A stretch of DNA of 44,423 nt from Gemmatimonadota bacterium (lineage in GTDB: Bacteria > Gemmatimonadota > Gemmatimonadetes > Gemmatimonadales > GWC2-71-9): the NCBI GenBank assembly GCA_003246755.1, contig QKDC01000157.1, positions 1-44,423 on the forward strand, in the 5' to 3' direction. A program made the translations under genes and the position numbers. Each line of letters starts with the position of its first letter. Position 1 is the stretch's first letter. The notes under the pieces were generated by a model, which saw nothing but the letters and a program-made list of their open reading frames with translations, searched no databases and was not told where the DNA came from. Of the stretch, positions 17,144-25,455 are shown one piece after another.

Positions 17144-17479
17144 TTACGCACCAGAGCCCGAAGGGCGGCCAGCGGTAGTTGCACAGCGCGAGCAGGGGCA
17201 GGTTCGGAGCAGACGGTCGTAGGTGTAGATCCCCGTGTGATGGCCGTCGCTCCACGTCACCCGCAGTCCATAGGCCCCGACCAACTTGACGCTCATCGGC
17301 CGGATATCGACGGGGACGGTGTCCGGATCGAGGATCCGTTCACCCGTCATTTCCGCCACGCACTCGGCGCAGGGGCAATCGGTTCGGAGAGCCCGGGCCG
17401 GGAAGAAGGCCACGTGCCCCTGGCCGTCCCAGTCGATGCTCAGGCCTTCGTCTGTCCGGCGAATGGCTTTGGGGATCAT
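17144..17479 (-). CDS. DUF971 domain protein (GBBH-like N-terminal domain)
   Basis: 111 aa. The pattern IRRTDEGLSIDWDGQGHVAFFPARALRTDCPCAECVAE ... RPMSVKLVGAYGLRVTWSDGHHTGIYTYDRLLRTCPC matches DUF971, a small domain found fused to gamma-butyrobetaine hydroxylases and to Mrp/ApbC-type Fe-S carrier ATPases. Two CPCxxC clusters are present, CPCAEC near residue 35 and CPCSRC near residue 94, suggesting metal or Fe-S binding. GGAAGG lies 6 nt before the ATG. It is divergent from the Fe-S enzyme aconitase, consistent with (not proof of) a role in cluster handling. Confidence 0.85.
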   Translation of the reverse strand: MIPKAIRRTDEGLSIDWDGQGHVAFFPARALRTDCPCAECVAEMTGERILDPDTVPVDIRPMSVKLVGAYGLRVTWSDGHHTGIYTYDRLLRTCPCSRCATTAGRPSGSGA

Positions 17480-17574
17480 CGAATGCCTTCCGTCTGCGAC
17501 GGGTGCCTGTTGCTGTTGCTCACGGTTAGAATTCGTGGTTCACCCATGTGACGCCCATTGCCGCGGAATCGCCT

Positions 17575-20358
17575 GTGAATTCGACACACCCACATCCCTT
17601 CGGTGCGGAACGTCCCCTCGAGGTCGGAGGCGAGACCGCCACCATTTATCACCTCGATGCATTGTCGGCTCACGGAGTGTCCTCACTCGACCGGCTCCCC
17701 TTCTCCATCAGGATCTTGCTGGAAAATACGCTCCGGCATTGTGGACGTGGCGTCGTGACCGAGGAGCATGTCGAGCGCCTGAGCGCCTGGAGTGCGAATA
17801 CCGCGGGCCGAGGTGAGGTACCCTACATGCCCGCCCGGGTCGTCCTCCAGGACTTCACGGGGGTCCCTTGCGTCGTGGATCTGGCCGCCATGCGGGACGC
17901 CATGGCCCGGCGGGGTGGTGACCCGGATCGAATCAACCCGGTCGTGCCCTGTGACCTGGTGATCGATCACTCGGTGCAGGTTGACCACTATGGATCGCTT
18001 GAGGCATTCCGCCTCAACGTCAGTCTGGAATTTGACCGGAACCGAGAGCGCTATCAACTGCTCAAGTTCGCTCAGCAGGCGTTCAGGAACTTCCGCGTCG
18101 TCCCGCCCGGCACGGGAATCGTCCATCAGGTCAACCTCGAGTACCTCGCGAGTGTGGTGCAGGTCCGCGAAGACCACGGGGCGCTGACGGCATTTCCCGA
18201 CACTCTGGTGGGCACGGATTCTCACACTACCATGATCAACGGCCTTGGGGTCATGGGTTGGGGGGTGGGCGGCATCGAAGCCGAAGCGGTGATGCTGGGG
18301 CAACCATACTTCATGCTCGTCCCGGAGGTGGTCGGGGTGAAGCTCGTGGGTGAACTCCCGGTGGGGACAACCGCGACGGATCTCGTCCTCCATGCGACCC
18401 AGTTGCTCCGCGGGCTCGGGGTGGTGGACAAGTTCGTGGAGTTCTGCGGCCCAGGCCTTTCCCATCTCTCGCTCGCCGACAGGGCGACGCTCGCCAACAT
18501 GGCCCCGGAGTATGGTGCGACCATGGGGTTCTTCCCAGTCGACGATGAGACCCTGAGGTACCTGCGTCGGACGGGCCGGGATCCCCAGACTGTCGCATGG
18601 GTGGATGCGTACTGCAAAGCGCAGGGCCTCTTTCGAACCGACACGACACCCGACCCCGATTTCAGCGAGACGGTCACGCTCGACCTGGGATCGATCGTCC
18701 CCGCCCTTGCCGGGCCACGCCGCCCCCAGGATCTGGTCCCTCTCTCCTCGCTGAAGGGGAGCTTCGCCCGGGCACTCCCATCGCTCTTCCCGGCCACCTC
18801 ACCGGCGGCACGTGTCCAGGCCGCGGTCGCCGCCCAGACGGCGTGGCAGGATGATGGCGGCGCTGCCCCGGCCGCCGGTGCCGCCTTACCCGATGTGCAC
18901 GAGGTGTCATGTACACTCGGCGAAGAGTCCTTCGGACTGCGAGATGGCTCGGTGGTCATCGCGGCCATCACGAGTTGCACGAACACCTCAAACCCCTCCG
19001 TCATGGTCGGGGCTGGTCTCCTGGCCAAGAAGGCCGTCGAGGCTGGGCTTCGCACGAAACCGTGGGTCAAGTCCAGCCTGGCACCGGGGAGCCGTGTCGT
19101 GACGGATTACCTCGATCGCGCCGGCCTCCAGACCTACCTGGACGCCCTCGGCTTCCAGACGGTTGGATACGGTTGCACGACCTGTATTGGAAACTCCGGT
19201 CCACTCCCCGCTCCCGTTGCCCAAGCCATCGATGAACATGGGCTCGTCGCCGTAGCCGTGCTGAGCGGCAACCGGAACTTCGAGGCGCGAGTCCACCCGC
19301 AAGTGCGTGCCAACTATCTCGCCTCACCGTTGTTGGTCGTCGCATTCGCCTTGGCGGGGAGGATCGACCTCGACCTCGTCGAGGAGCCGCTCGGTTCCAA
19401 TGCCGAGGGTCAGCCGGTGTTCCTCCGTGAGATATGGCCCTCGAGCGCTGAGATTCAGGCGGAGATGGCCAAGGCGCTCACACCCGATCTCTTTACCACG
19501 CAATACGGCACCGTGTTCCAGGGTGACGAGCAATGGCAAGCGCTCAGTGTGCCGCCAGGCAGCCGATTCGAATGGGATCCCGACTCGACCTACGTGCGTG
19601 AACCGCCGTTCTTTGTCGATCTGCCGACCGAGCCCGAGCCGCTCCGAGACATCATCGATGCGAGGGCCCTCGTGTCGGTCGGTGATTCCGTCACGACCGA
19701 TCACATTTCACCCGCCGGTGCCATCCCCAAGGCCGGCCCTGCTGCGAAGTTTCTCCGAGACCAAGGCGTCGAGCAGACGGATTGGAACACCTTCGGCGCC
19801 CGCCGAGGCAACCACGAGGTGATGATGCGGGGCACGTTCGGTAATGTCCGCATCAAGAATCTTCTGGTTCCCGGCAAGGAGGGCAATTGGACCGAACACC
19901 TTCCGAGTGGCGAAGTCCTCTCGATCTTCGACGCCGCCATGCGTTATCGCGCCGACGGCACGGCACTGATCGTTCTCGGCGGGAAGGAGTACGGCACCGG
20001 CAGCAGTCGTGATTGGGCGGCGAAGGGGACAGTTCTGCTGGGCGTCCGAGCCGTGTTGACCGAGAGTTTCGAACGCATCCACCGCAGCAATCTCGTGGGC
20101 ATGGGAGTCCTTCCCCTGGGGTTTGCCGAAGGACAGACCCGCGAGTCACTTGGTCTGACCGGGCGTGAGGTGTTCTCCATCACGGGAATCGCCGAGGGTC
20201 TGGAACCCGAGGGTCGGGTGACGGTGAGGGCGGTCGGGGACGATGGGAAGGAGACGCGGTTCGAAGCGGTCGTTCGCCTCAACTCTCCCGTTGAGGTCGA
20301 CTACTACCGCCACGGCGGCATCCTTCAGCGGGTCCTGCGGCACTTTCAAGGCGGGTGA
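17575..20358 (+). CDS. acnA: Aconitate hydratase A
   Basis: Interconverts citrate and isocitrate via cis-aconitate with a [4Fe-4S] cluster. About 927 aa, typical for AcnA/IRP-type enzymes. Cluster cysteines lie in SCTNTSNPSVM and GCTTCIGNSG. VGTDSHTTMINGLGVMGWGVGGIEAEAVMLGQP and the C-terminal swivel domain (GGKEYGTGSSRDWAAKG) are intact. Starts are GTG 17548 (ORF track) or GTG 17575; I favour 17575 because it aligns with the usual N-terminus and because a TAGAAT hexamer at 17527-17532, a possible -10, would leave almost no leader for 17548. A hairpin follows the stop. Confidence 0.96.
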   Translation: MNSTHPHPFGAERPLEVGGETATIYHLDALSAHGVSSLDRLPFSIRILLENTLRHCGRGVVTEEHVERLSAWSANTAGRGEVPYMPARVVLQDFTGVPCVVDLAAMRDAMARRGGDPDRINPVVPCDLVIDHSVQVDHYGSLEAFRLNVSLEFDRNRERYQLLKFAQQAFRNFRVVPPGTGIVHQVNLEYLASVVQVREDHGALTAFPDTLVGTDSHTTMINGLGVMGWGVGGIEAEAVMLGQPYFMLVPEVVGVKLVGELPVGTTATDLVLHATQLLRGLGVVDKFVEFCGPGLSHLSLADRATLANMAPEYGATMGFFPVDDETLRYLRRTGRDPQTVAWVDAYCKAQGLFRTDTTPDPDFSETVTLDLGSIVPALAGPRRPQDLVPLSSLKGSFARALPSLFPATSPAARVQAAVAAQTAWQDDGGAAPAAGAALPDVHEVSCTLGEESFGLRDGSVVIAAITSCTNTSNPSVMVGAGLLAKKAVEAGLRTKPWVKSSLAPGSRVVTDYLDRAGLQTYLDALGFQTVGYGCTTCIGNSGPLPAPVAQAIDEHGLVAVAVLSGNRNFEARVHPQVRANYLASPLLVVAFALAGRIDLDLVEEPLGSNAEGQPVFLREIWPSSAEIQAEMAKALTPDLFTTQYGTVFQGDEQWQALSVPPGSRFEWDPDSTYVREPPFFVDLPTEPEPLRDIIDARALVSVGDSVTTDHISPAGAIPKAGPAAKFLRDQGVEQTDWNTFGARRGNHEVMMRGTFGNVRIKNLLVPGKEGNWTEHLPSGEVLSIFDAAMRYRADGTALIVLGGKEYGTGSSRDWAAKGTVLLGVRAVLTESFERIHRSNLVGMGVLPLGFAEGQTRESLGLTGREVFSITGIAEGLEPEGRVTVRAVGDDGKETRFEAVVRLNSPVEVDYYRHGGILQRVLRHFQGG

Positions 20359-20363
20359 TGACA

Positions 20364-20394
20364 AGAGGCCCCCGGGGATTCCCCGAGGGCCCTT
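20364..20394. terminator. Probable bidirectional terminator between acnA and the sigma gene
   Basis: GGCCCCCGGGG-att-CCCCGAGGGCC forms an 11-bp stem with one mismatch and a 3-nt loop between convergent genes. There is no proper U-tract on the plus strand and only CTCTTGT on the minus strand, so efficiency is uncertain. Confidence 0.55.
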
Positions 20395-20418
20395 GGAGTG
20401 CTGCTGGTCTGGTGTTCG

Positions 20419-21312
20419 TCAGGCCACGAGGTCGCGGAGCCGCTCGCCCGTCTCCCCTTCACGGAGTCGCAGCAGAGCCCGGTCCCGCAGCTGGCGGATC
20501 CGCTCGCGTGTGACCCCCATCATCCGGCCAATCTCCTCCAGAGTCCGGCTGTTGCCATCTTCGAGCCCGAAATAGAGCTTCAGGACCTTGGCATCGCGAG
20601 GCGGCAGGACGGAGAGTGCCGCTTCGATGTCGGAGGTCTGGCTGTTGGCCATGGCGCTGCTGTCGGTGCCTTCCTGGTCGGCAGAGGCGAAGCGTTCCAT
20701 CCGCTCGTTGCCGTCGCCATCGCGCGTCGGATGGTCGAGTCGGACGGCCTCGGTGTTGAGTGCGCTCAAGGAGCGTACGGCCTCGACCGTGAGCCCCGTG
20801 GCCCTGGCCAATTCCTCTGTGGTCGGCATGCGACCCAGGCGCTCCTTGAGGAGCGTCGTGGTTCGGCCCAGCCGACTCAGGTCGGCCGTGCGGTTGAGGG
20901 GAACGCGGACCGGGCGGCCGTGACGCGCGATGGCTGCCTGAACCGCCTGCCTGATCCACCACACCGCGTAGGAAATGAACTTCACGCCGCGATCGGGGTC
21001 GAACTTCCGAGCGGCGGTCATCAACCCGAGGTTCCCCTCACCGATCAGATCGACGAGCGGCACTCCACGGTTCTGGAACTTCTTGGCGACCGACACCACA
21101 AACCGAACATTGTGCCTGGCGAGACGCTCCTGGGCCGCGATACTGCCCTTGAACGCCTTCCGGGCCAACTCCATCTCCTGATCGCGGGTGAGCAAGGGTA
21201 CCCGACTGATTTCGTCGAGGTACAGATCCAAGCTCTCGCGACCCTCATCGACCGCTTTCGCGATCTGCGCCGGCCGTACTGCACGCCGTTTCCGGCGAGA
21301 AGTAACTGTCAC
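20419..21312 (-). CDS. RNA polymerase sigma-70 family factor (RpoD/SigA-like, compact)
   Basis: 297 aa from GTG 21312, preceded by a strong AAAGGAGG about 9 nt away. Region 1.2 is DLYLDEISRVPLLTRDQEMELA. Region 2 carries RHNVRFVVSVAKKFQNRGVPLVDLIGEGNLGLMTAARKFDPDRGVKFISYAVWWIRQA. Region 3 holds RTADLSRL and region 4 is LEEIGRMMGVTRERIRQLRDRALLRLR. Region 1.1 and the non-conserved insert are absent, so it is either a group-2 factor or a compact primary sigma of the kind seen in Bacteroidota-like lineages. An acidic linker (QEGTDSSAMANSQTSDIE) separates regions 3 and 4. It has its own near-consensus promoter. Confidence 0.94.
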   Translation of the reverse strand: MTVTSRRKRRAVRPAQIAKAVDEGRESLDLYLDEISRVPLLTRDQEMELARKAFKGSIAAQERLARHNVRFVVSVAKKFQNRGVPLVDLIGEGNLGLMTAARKFDPDRGVKFISYAVWWIRQAVQAAIARHGRPVRVPLNRTADLSRLGRTTTLLKERLGRMPTTEELARATGLTVEAVRSLSALNTEAVRLDHPTRDGDGNERMERFASADQEGTDSSAMANSQTSDIEAALSVLPPRDAKVLKLYFGLEDGNSRTLEEIGRMMGVTRERIRQLRDRALLRLREGETGERLRDLVA

Positions 21313-21396
21313 GCGACCTGCCTCCTTTTGTCATCGAATTCCGGCACTACCCTGTCGGAATCACGCGTTGGTCCCAAAAAATGCCCAAGACAGTGC

Positions 21397-21425
21397 AATT
21401 TACTACCTAAGAGACCATTTTTCAA
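21397..21425 (-). promoter_or_regulatory. Sigma-70 type promoter of the sigma factor gene
   Basis: Read on the minus strand, TTGAAA and TAAATT are separated by exactly 17 nt in an AT-rich island unlike the rest of the window. A transcript would begin near 21390, giving a leader of roughly 75-80 nt before the GTG. The intergenic stretch 21313-21587 contains no ORF I would support; besides this promoter it holds a palindrome and the pnt terminator. Confidence 0.65.
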
Positions 21426-21459
21426 TGGTTTAGATAAGTCACTCGTCTAATTGATCTTG

Positions 21460-21478
21460 CGAAGTAGGAATTACTTCG
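21460..21478. repeat. Perfect palindrome upstream of the sigma gene promoter
   Basis: CGAAGTA-ggaat-TACTTCG is a perfect 7-nt inverted repeat with a 5-nt centre, 34 nt upstream of the -35 hexamer. The size and position suit a dimeric regulator binding site; it has no U-tract and does not look like a terminator. No regulator can be named. Confidence 0.5.
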
Positions 21479-21530
21479 TGCCATTATGGCAGATCTCCGG
21501 CCACTCCATCATCCAGCCGAGGTCAAAACC

Positions 21531-21565
21531 CAAAAACCGGCGCCTCCGGGGTGGGAGACGCCGGT
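21531..21565 (-). terminator. Intrinsic terminator of the pnt operon
   Basis: On the minus strand ACCGGCGTCTCC-CACCCC-GGAGGCGCCGGT forms a 12-bp stem (one G-T pair) followed directly by TTTTTGGGTTTTG. It lies about 20 nt after the pntB stop. Confidence 0.88.
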
Positions 21566-21587
21566 CGGGTACGGAGTTGCACGCGGA

Positions 21588-22976
21588 TCAGAGGGTCTTC
21601 AGTTCGGCGACGAGTTTCGTCAGGGATTGCTTGGCATCGCCAAACAGCATCGCGGTCTTGGGGTTGAAGAAGAGTTCGTTCTCGATGCCGGCGAATCCTG
21701 CCCCCATCCCACGCTTGAGAACGACCACGGCCTTGGCGTAATCGACGTTCAAGATCGGCATCCCGTAGATCGGACTCGATGGATCGGTCCGGGCAGCGGG
21801 GTTCACCACGTCATTGGCGCCGATAACGAGCACCAGGTCGGTCCGTTCGAACTCGGAGTTGATTTCATCCATGTCGAACAACTTGTCATAGGGGACGTTG
21901 GCCTCGGCGAGTAGGACGTTCATATGTCCGGGCATGCGGCCCGCCACCGGATGGATGGCATACTTGACCGTCACGCCCTTCTTCTCGGCGAGATCCGCCA
22001 GTTCACGAAGCACGTGCTGGGCTTGGGCCACCGCGAGACCGTAGCCGGGGACCACGATCACCGATTGGGCGTAGGCCAGTTGCACCGCCACGTCATCGGC
22101 GGACGTCTGTCTCGCGGTGAGACCTTCGGCCGACTTGCCGCTGATCTGAACGGTCGCCCCAAAGGCCCCAAACAAGACGTTGGCGAGCGACCGGTTCATC
22201 GCCTTACACATGATCTGGCTCAGGATGATCCCCGAGGAGCCCACGAGGGCGCCCGAGATGATGAGCACCTCGTTGCGAATCACGAAGCCGGTCATCGCCG
22301 CCGCGATTCCCGAGTAGCTGTTGAGCAGGGAAATCACCACCGGCATGTCCGCCCCACCGATGGGGATCACCAGCAGAACCCCCAGGGCAAGCGCCACGCC
22401 CACGAGGACCAGGAATGGCCCCAGCAGGGACTCGGGTTGAGTCACCTGAAAGACCGCGATCGTCACCGCACCGAGGAAGAGCACCGCGTTCAGAGTCTTC
22501 TGCAGTGGGAAGGTGATGGCGCGACCGCTCATCAGCTCTTGCAGCTTGGCGAATGCGATCACACTCCCGGTGAGGGTGACGCCTCCGATGAGAACCGCAA
22601 TATGGAGGGCGATCGAGGTGTCGAGCAGCAGGTGTTCTCCGAGCATCTCCGACTTCATGAACTCCGCGCTGCCAACAACCAGTGATGCCCCGCCCCCGAG
22701 ACCGTTGAGCAAGGCAACCATCTGAGGCATCGCCGTCATCTTGACCGCACGCGCCATCCAGAGACCGAGCCCGCCGCCCACCACGACCCCGGCGATGATC
22801 ACCGTGTAGGAAACCGCCGGCTCACTCAGGAGAGTGATGACCACCGCCATGAGCATGCCGAACCCGGAGACCCGGTTGCCCCGGACCGCAGTGGCCGGAC
22901 TCGAGAGCCACTTGAGACCGAGTACGAAGCAGATTGCCGCCCCGAGGTAGAGAAGTTGTACGAGAGGACCGGACAT
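21588..22976 (-). CDS. pntB: NAD(P) transhydrogenase subunit beta
   Basis: 462-aa inner-membrane subunit of proton-translocating transhydrogenase. Multiple TM helices fill residues 1-265, followed by the NADP(H)-binding domain III: VIVVPGYGLAVAQAQH, IHPVAGRMPGHMNVLLAEA, DMDEIN, VLVIGANDVVNPAA and PIYGMPILNVDYAKAVVVLKRGMGAGFAGIENELFF, all hallmarks of PntB. The start overlaps the PntAB stop by one base (TAATG). It is last in the operon and followed by a strong terminator. Confidence 0.97.
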   Translation of the reverse strand: MSGPLVQLLYLGAAICFVLGLKWLSSPATAVRGNRVSGFGMLMAVVITLLSEPAVSYTVIIAGVVVGGGLGLWMARAVKMTAMPQMVALLNGLGGGASLVVGSAEFMKSEMLGEHLLLDTSIALHIAVLIGGVTLTGSVIAFAKLQELMSGRAITFPLQKTLNAVLFLGAVTIAVFQVTQPESLLGPFLVLVGVALALGVLLVIPIGGADMPVVISLLNSYSGIAAAMTGFVIRNEVLIISGALVGSSGIILSQIMCKAMNRSLANVLFGAFGATVQISGKSAEGLTARQTSADDVAVQLAYAQSVIVVPGYGLAVAQAQHVLRELADLAEKKGVTVKYAIHPVAGRMPGHMNVLLAEANVPYDKLFDMDEINSEFERTDLVLVIGANDVVNPAARTDPSSPIYGMPILNVDYAKAVVVLKRGMGAGFAGIENELFFNPKTAMLFGDAKQSLTKLVAELKTL

Positions 22977-23275
22977 TACTCAGCCTCCACGGTCGGCTTG
23001 CGCTTGAACATCTGGAGCATTCGATCGGTCACCACGTAACCACCGGCCACGTTGACCATGGCAAAGACCACGGCCAGAAAGCCCAGCACGTTCGAAATCC
23101 ACCCATGCCCGGCGCCGGCCATGATGAGAGCACCGACCACGGTGATCCCGCTGATGGCATTGGCCCCCGACATCAGGGGGGTATGGAGGGTAGAGGGCAC
23201 ACGGTGAATGAGTTCGACACCCAAGAAGGTCGAGAGGGTGAAGATGACGATGCCTGCGATCAGGGTTTCCAGCAC
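22976..23275 (-). CDS. pntAB: NAD(P) transhydrogenase subunit alpha part 2
   Basis: 99-aa membrane piece of the split alpha subunit, starting at GTG 23275. Hydrophobic helices include LETLIAGIVIFTLSTFLGVELI, TPLMSGANAISGITVVGALIMAGA and VLGFLAVVFAMVNVAGGYVVTDRML, followed by the basic MFKRKP tail, as in other three-subunit transhydrogenases. It contributes to the proton channel with PntB. The gap to pntAA is 3 nt. Confidence 0.95.
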   Translation of the reverse strand: MLETLIAGIVIFTLSTFLGVELIHRVPSTLHTPLMSGANAISGITVVGALIMAGAGHGWISNVLGFLAVVFAMVNVAGGYVVTDRMLQMFKRKPTVEAE

Positions 23276-23278
23276 GGA

Positions 23279-24388
23279 CTAGCTCCCCTCCCCGATCCGG
23301 ACCTGTCCATCGTGCGTCACGCACATTGGTCCGATGATGGGGTCGTCGAGGTCGACAGTCAGTACGCCATCCTTCACGACGTACTCGATGAACGTCTGAA
23401 TGTTCTTGCTGTACATCTGACTGGCATGGTGTGATACCATGCTGGCCAGGTTCAGCGGGCCCAGGATCGTGACACCATGGACACTCACGGTCTCGCCGGG
23501 TCGGGTGAGGGTACAGTTGCCCCCACCCTCGGCGGCGACGTCCACGATCACCGAACCCGGCCGCATCGAGGCCACCATCTCCTCGGTGATGATCTTCGGG
23601 GACGGTCGGCCTGGGATCTGGGCCGTCGTGATCACCAGGTCCATATCGCGAATATGTTCGGCGATGGCGCGGTTGGCTCGATCCTGTTGCTCGGCATCGA
23701 GTTCCTTCGCGTACCCACCGGCAGCTTCGGCGGCAACCGCCTCGACTTCGACGAAACGTGCGCCAAGGCTCTGCACCTGTTCCTTGACCACGGGACGAAC
23801 GTCGAAGGCCGAGACCACGGCGCCCAGGCGTCGGGCCGTGGCGATCGCCTGCAATCCGGCCACGCCGGCACCGATGACGAAGGCTTTCCCCGGGGGAATG
23901 GTCCCAGCCGCGGTGGTCAACATGGGAAGCAGCCGGCTCAGGTGTGACGCACCGAGCAGCACGGCCTGGTAACCGGCGACCGTGGCCTGGGACGAGAGCA
24001 CGTCCATGCTCTGCGCCTTGGTGGTTCGAGGGACCAACTCCATGGCGAAGGCGGTGACGCCCCGCTGTCCCAGCTGCTCGAGGAGTGCACGATTGGTTGC
24101 CGGATGCAGGAGGGAGACCAGAGCGGACCCACTCTTCAATCGGCCCACCTCGTCGGCGGACGGCTTCTGCACCTTGAGGACGAGATCGGAGGCTTCGAAC
24201 ACGGAGGCGGGGTCTCCCAGCCGAGCCCCGGCCTCCTCATAGGCTTGGTCTGGAATCCTGGCCTCCAAGCCCGCGCCTCGTTCGATGACGACATCGAGAC
24301 CCATCTTCACGAAGCTGGACACGGCCGCTGGAACGAGCGCGACACGCTGCTCGCCAGATGCGGTTTCCTTCGGGACACCGATATGCAC
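23279..24388 (-). CDS. pntAA: NAD(P) transhydrogenase subunit alpha part 1
   Basis: Cytosolic NAD(H)-binding domain I of transhydrogenase, coupling hydride transfer between NADH and NADP+ to proton import. The GTG at 24388 (MHIGVPKETASGEQRVALVP) is preceded by AAAGGAG six nt away and matches the family start; the ORF track's 34 extra N-terminal residues are rejected. Residues 1-369 include the AlaDH/PNT N-domain and the Rossmann motif VIGAGVAGLQAIATARRLGAVV; TAQIPGRPSPKIITEEMV is the family signature. First gene of pntAA-pntAB-pntB, divergent from thrB across a 113-nt gap where I see no convincing promoter. Confidence 0.96.
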   Translation of the reverse strand: MHIGVPKETASGEQRVALVPAAVSSFVKMGLDVVIERGAGLEARIPDQAYEEAGARLGDPASVFEASDLVLKVQKPSADEVGRLKSGSALVSLLHPATNRALLEQLGQRGVTAFAMELVPRTTKAQSMDVLSSQATVAGYQAVLLGASHLSRLLPMLTTAAGTIPPGKAFVIGAGVAGLQAIATARRLGAVVSAFDVRPVVKEQVQSLGARFVEVEAVAAEAAGGYAKELDAEQQDRANRAIAEHIRDMDLVITTAQIPGRPSPKIITEEMVASMRPGSVIVDVAAEGGGNCTLTRPGETVSVHGVTILGPLNLASMVSHHASQMYSKNIQTFIEYVVKDGVLTVDLDDPIIGPMCVTHDGQVRIGEGS

Positions 24389-24501
24389 CGAGTCTCCTTT
24401 CGAAAATACCAATGCAAAGACAGGGCAAGATACCAACCCCGCCGCCGAGGGTCGAGTGGACGAGATGCCTGGTTTCTCGGTACTCTCCACGGTAACGATT
24501 C

Positions 24502-25455
24502 ATGAAGAATCCCGACGCCGGTACTCGCCTTCACGCAGCAGAGGCCTTTGCCCCTGGATCCATTGGTAACCTCGGGCCAGGTCTCGACGTGCTCGGTCTC
24601 GCCGTCAGCGGGATCGGTGACGCGGTCCGCGCCGAGCGTGGCAACGCACCCGGAGTCGTCATCGTCGACCCGGGTCATCCCGATCTCTCCAACGATGCCA
24701 CGACACACGCAAGCGGCATTGCGGCGACGGCCGTCCTGCGTCTCGCCGGAGCAGAGGATCTCGGCCTCCGCCTCTGGGTCCGGAAGGGCCTTCCCCTGTC
24801 GGCAGGACAAGGCGGCAGTGCCGCGTCGGCCGCGGCCGGGGCCGGAGCAGCGAATGCGCTCCTGGACACTCCGCTCCCGTCGATCAAGCTGATCGAAGCA
24901 GCTCTGGAGGCCGAGACTGTCGTCGCGGGACGACATCTCGACAACGTCGCGCCGTCAATCGTCGGCGGCCTGGTCCTGATCCGATCCATGGATCCGTTGG
25001 ACCTGGTCTCAATCCCGGTCCCCACGGGGCTGCACGTCGTCTTGGTGAGGCCGGAGATGCCGCTCCGAACGGCCGATGGACGACGCGTCCTCCCCCGAGT
25101 GGTTCCCCTGGCCACGACGATCCATCAGACGGCGCAGGTTGGAGCCATCGTCGCGGCCGCGACCAGCGGCGATCTCGCCCTGTTCGGCCGCGCCATCGAT
25201 GACCGCCTCGCCGAACCCGCTCGAGCTCCCTTGCTCCCAGGCTTCGCCGAAGCCAAACGCGCTGCGCTCGATGCGGGCGCACTCGGGTGCTCGATTTCGG
25301 GGAGCGGTCCAACGGCATTCGCTCTTGCCGACTCCGAGGTTGTCGCCGGGCGTGTCGGAGAGGCCATGCGGCAGGCCTACACCAATGCGGGCTACGCGTG
25401 TGACGTCAGGGTGACGGTGCCCGACCTCGAGGGGCTACGGGTGATGACCGGGTGA
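24502..25455 (+). CDS. thrB: Homoserine kinase
   Basis: GHMP-family kinase phosphorylating homoserine to O-phosphohomoserine. 317 aa. N-terminal FAPGSIGNLGPGLDVLGLAV is the substrate/ATP entry signature, the GHMP phosphate loop is GLPLSAGQGGSAASAAA (about residues 97-113), and the C-terminal GCSISGSGPTAFAL is the third conserved motif. No clear ribosome site precedes ATG 24502. Its stop overlaps thrC's GTG start by 4 nt (GTGA), and the product is thrC's substrate. Confidence 0.95.
   Translation: MKNPDAGTRLHAAEAFAPGSIGNLGPGLDVLGLAVSGIGDAVRAERGNAPGVVIVDPGHPDLSNDATTHASGIAATAVLRLAGAEDLGLRLWVRKGLPLSAGQGGSAASAAAGAGAANALLDTPLPSIKLIEAALEAETVVAGRHLDNVAPSIVGGLVLIRSMDPLDLVSIPVPTGLHVVLVRPEMPLRTADGRRVLPRVVPLATTIHQTAQVGAIVAAATSGDLALFGRAIDDRLAEPARAPLLPGFAEAKRAALDAGALGCSISGSGPTAFALADSEVVAGRVGEAMRQAYTNAGYACDVRVTVPDLEGLRVMTG

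Noticed and set aside
16743-17255. N-terminal extension of the 1033-aa ORF (14154-17255)
   Set aside because: The extra 171 residues overlap the small membrane gene, are Arg/Pro/Ser-rich like a GC-rich shadow frame, and precede a clear signal peptide start.
24389-24440. TGGTATTTT as an extended -10 promoter for pnt
   Set aside because: There is no -35 at a proper distance, and transcription from it would start inside or after the Shine-Dalgarno sequence.
24389-24490. 34-residue N-terminal extension of PntAA in the ORF track
   Set aside because: GTG 24388 has an ideal ribosome site and matches the family start; the extension runs through the intergenic region.
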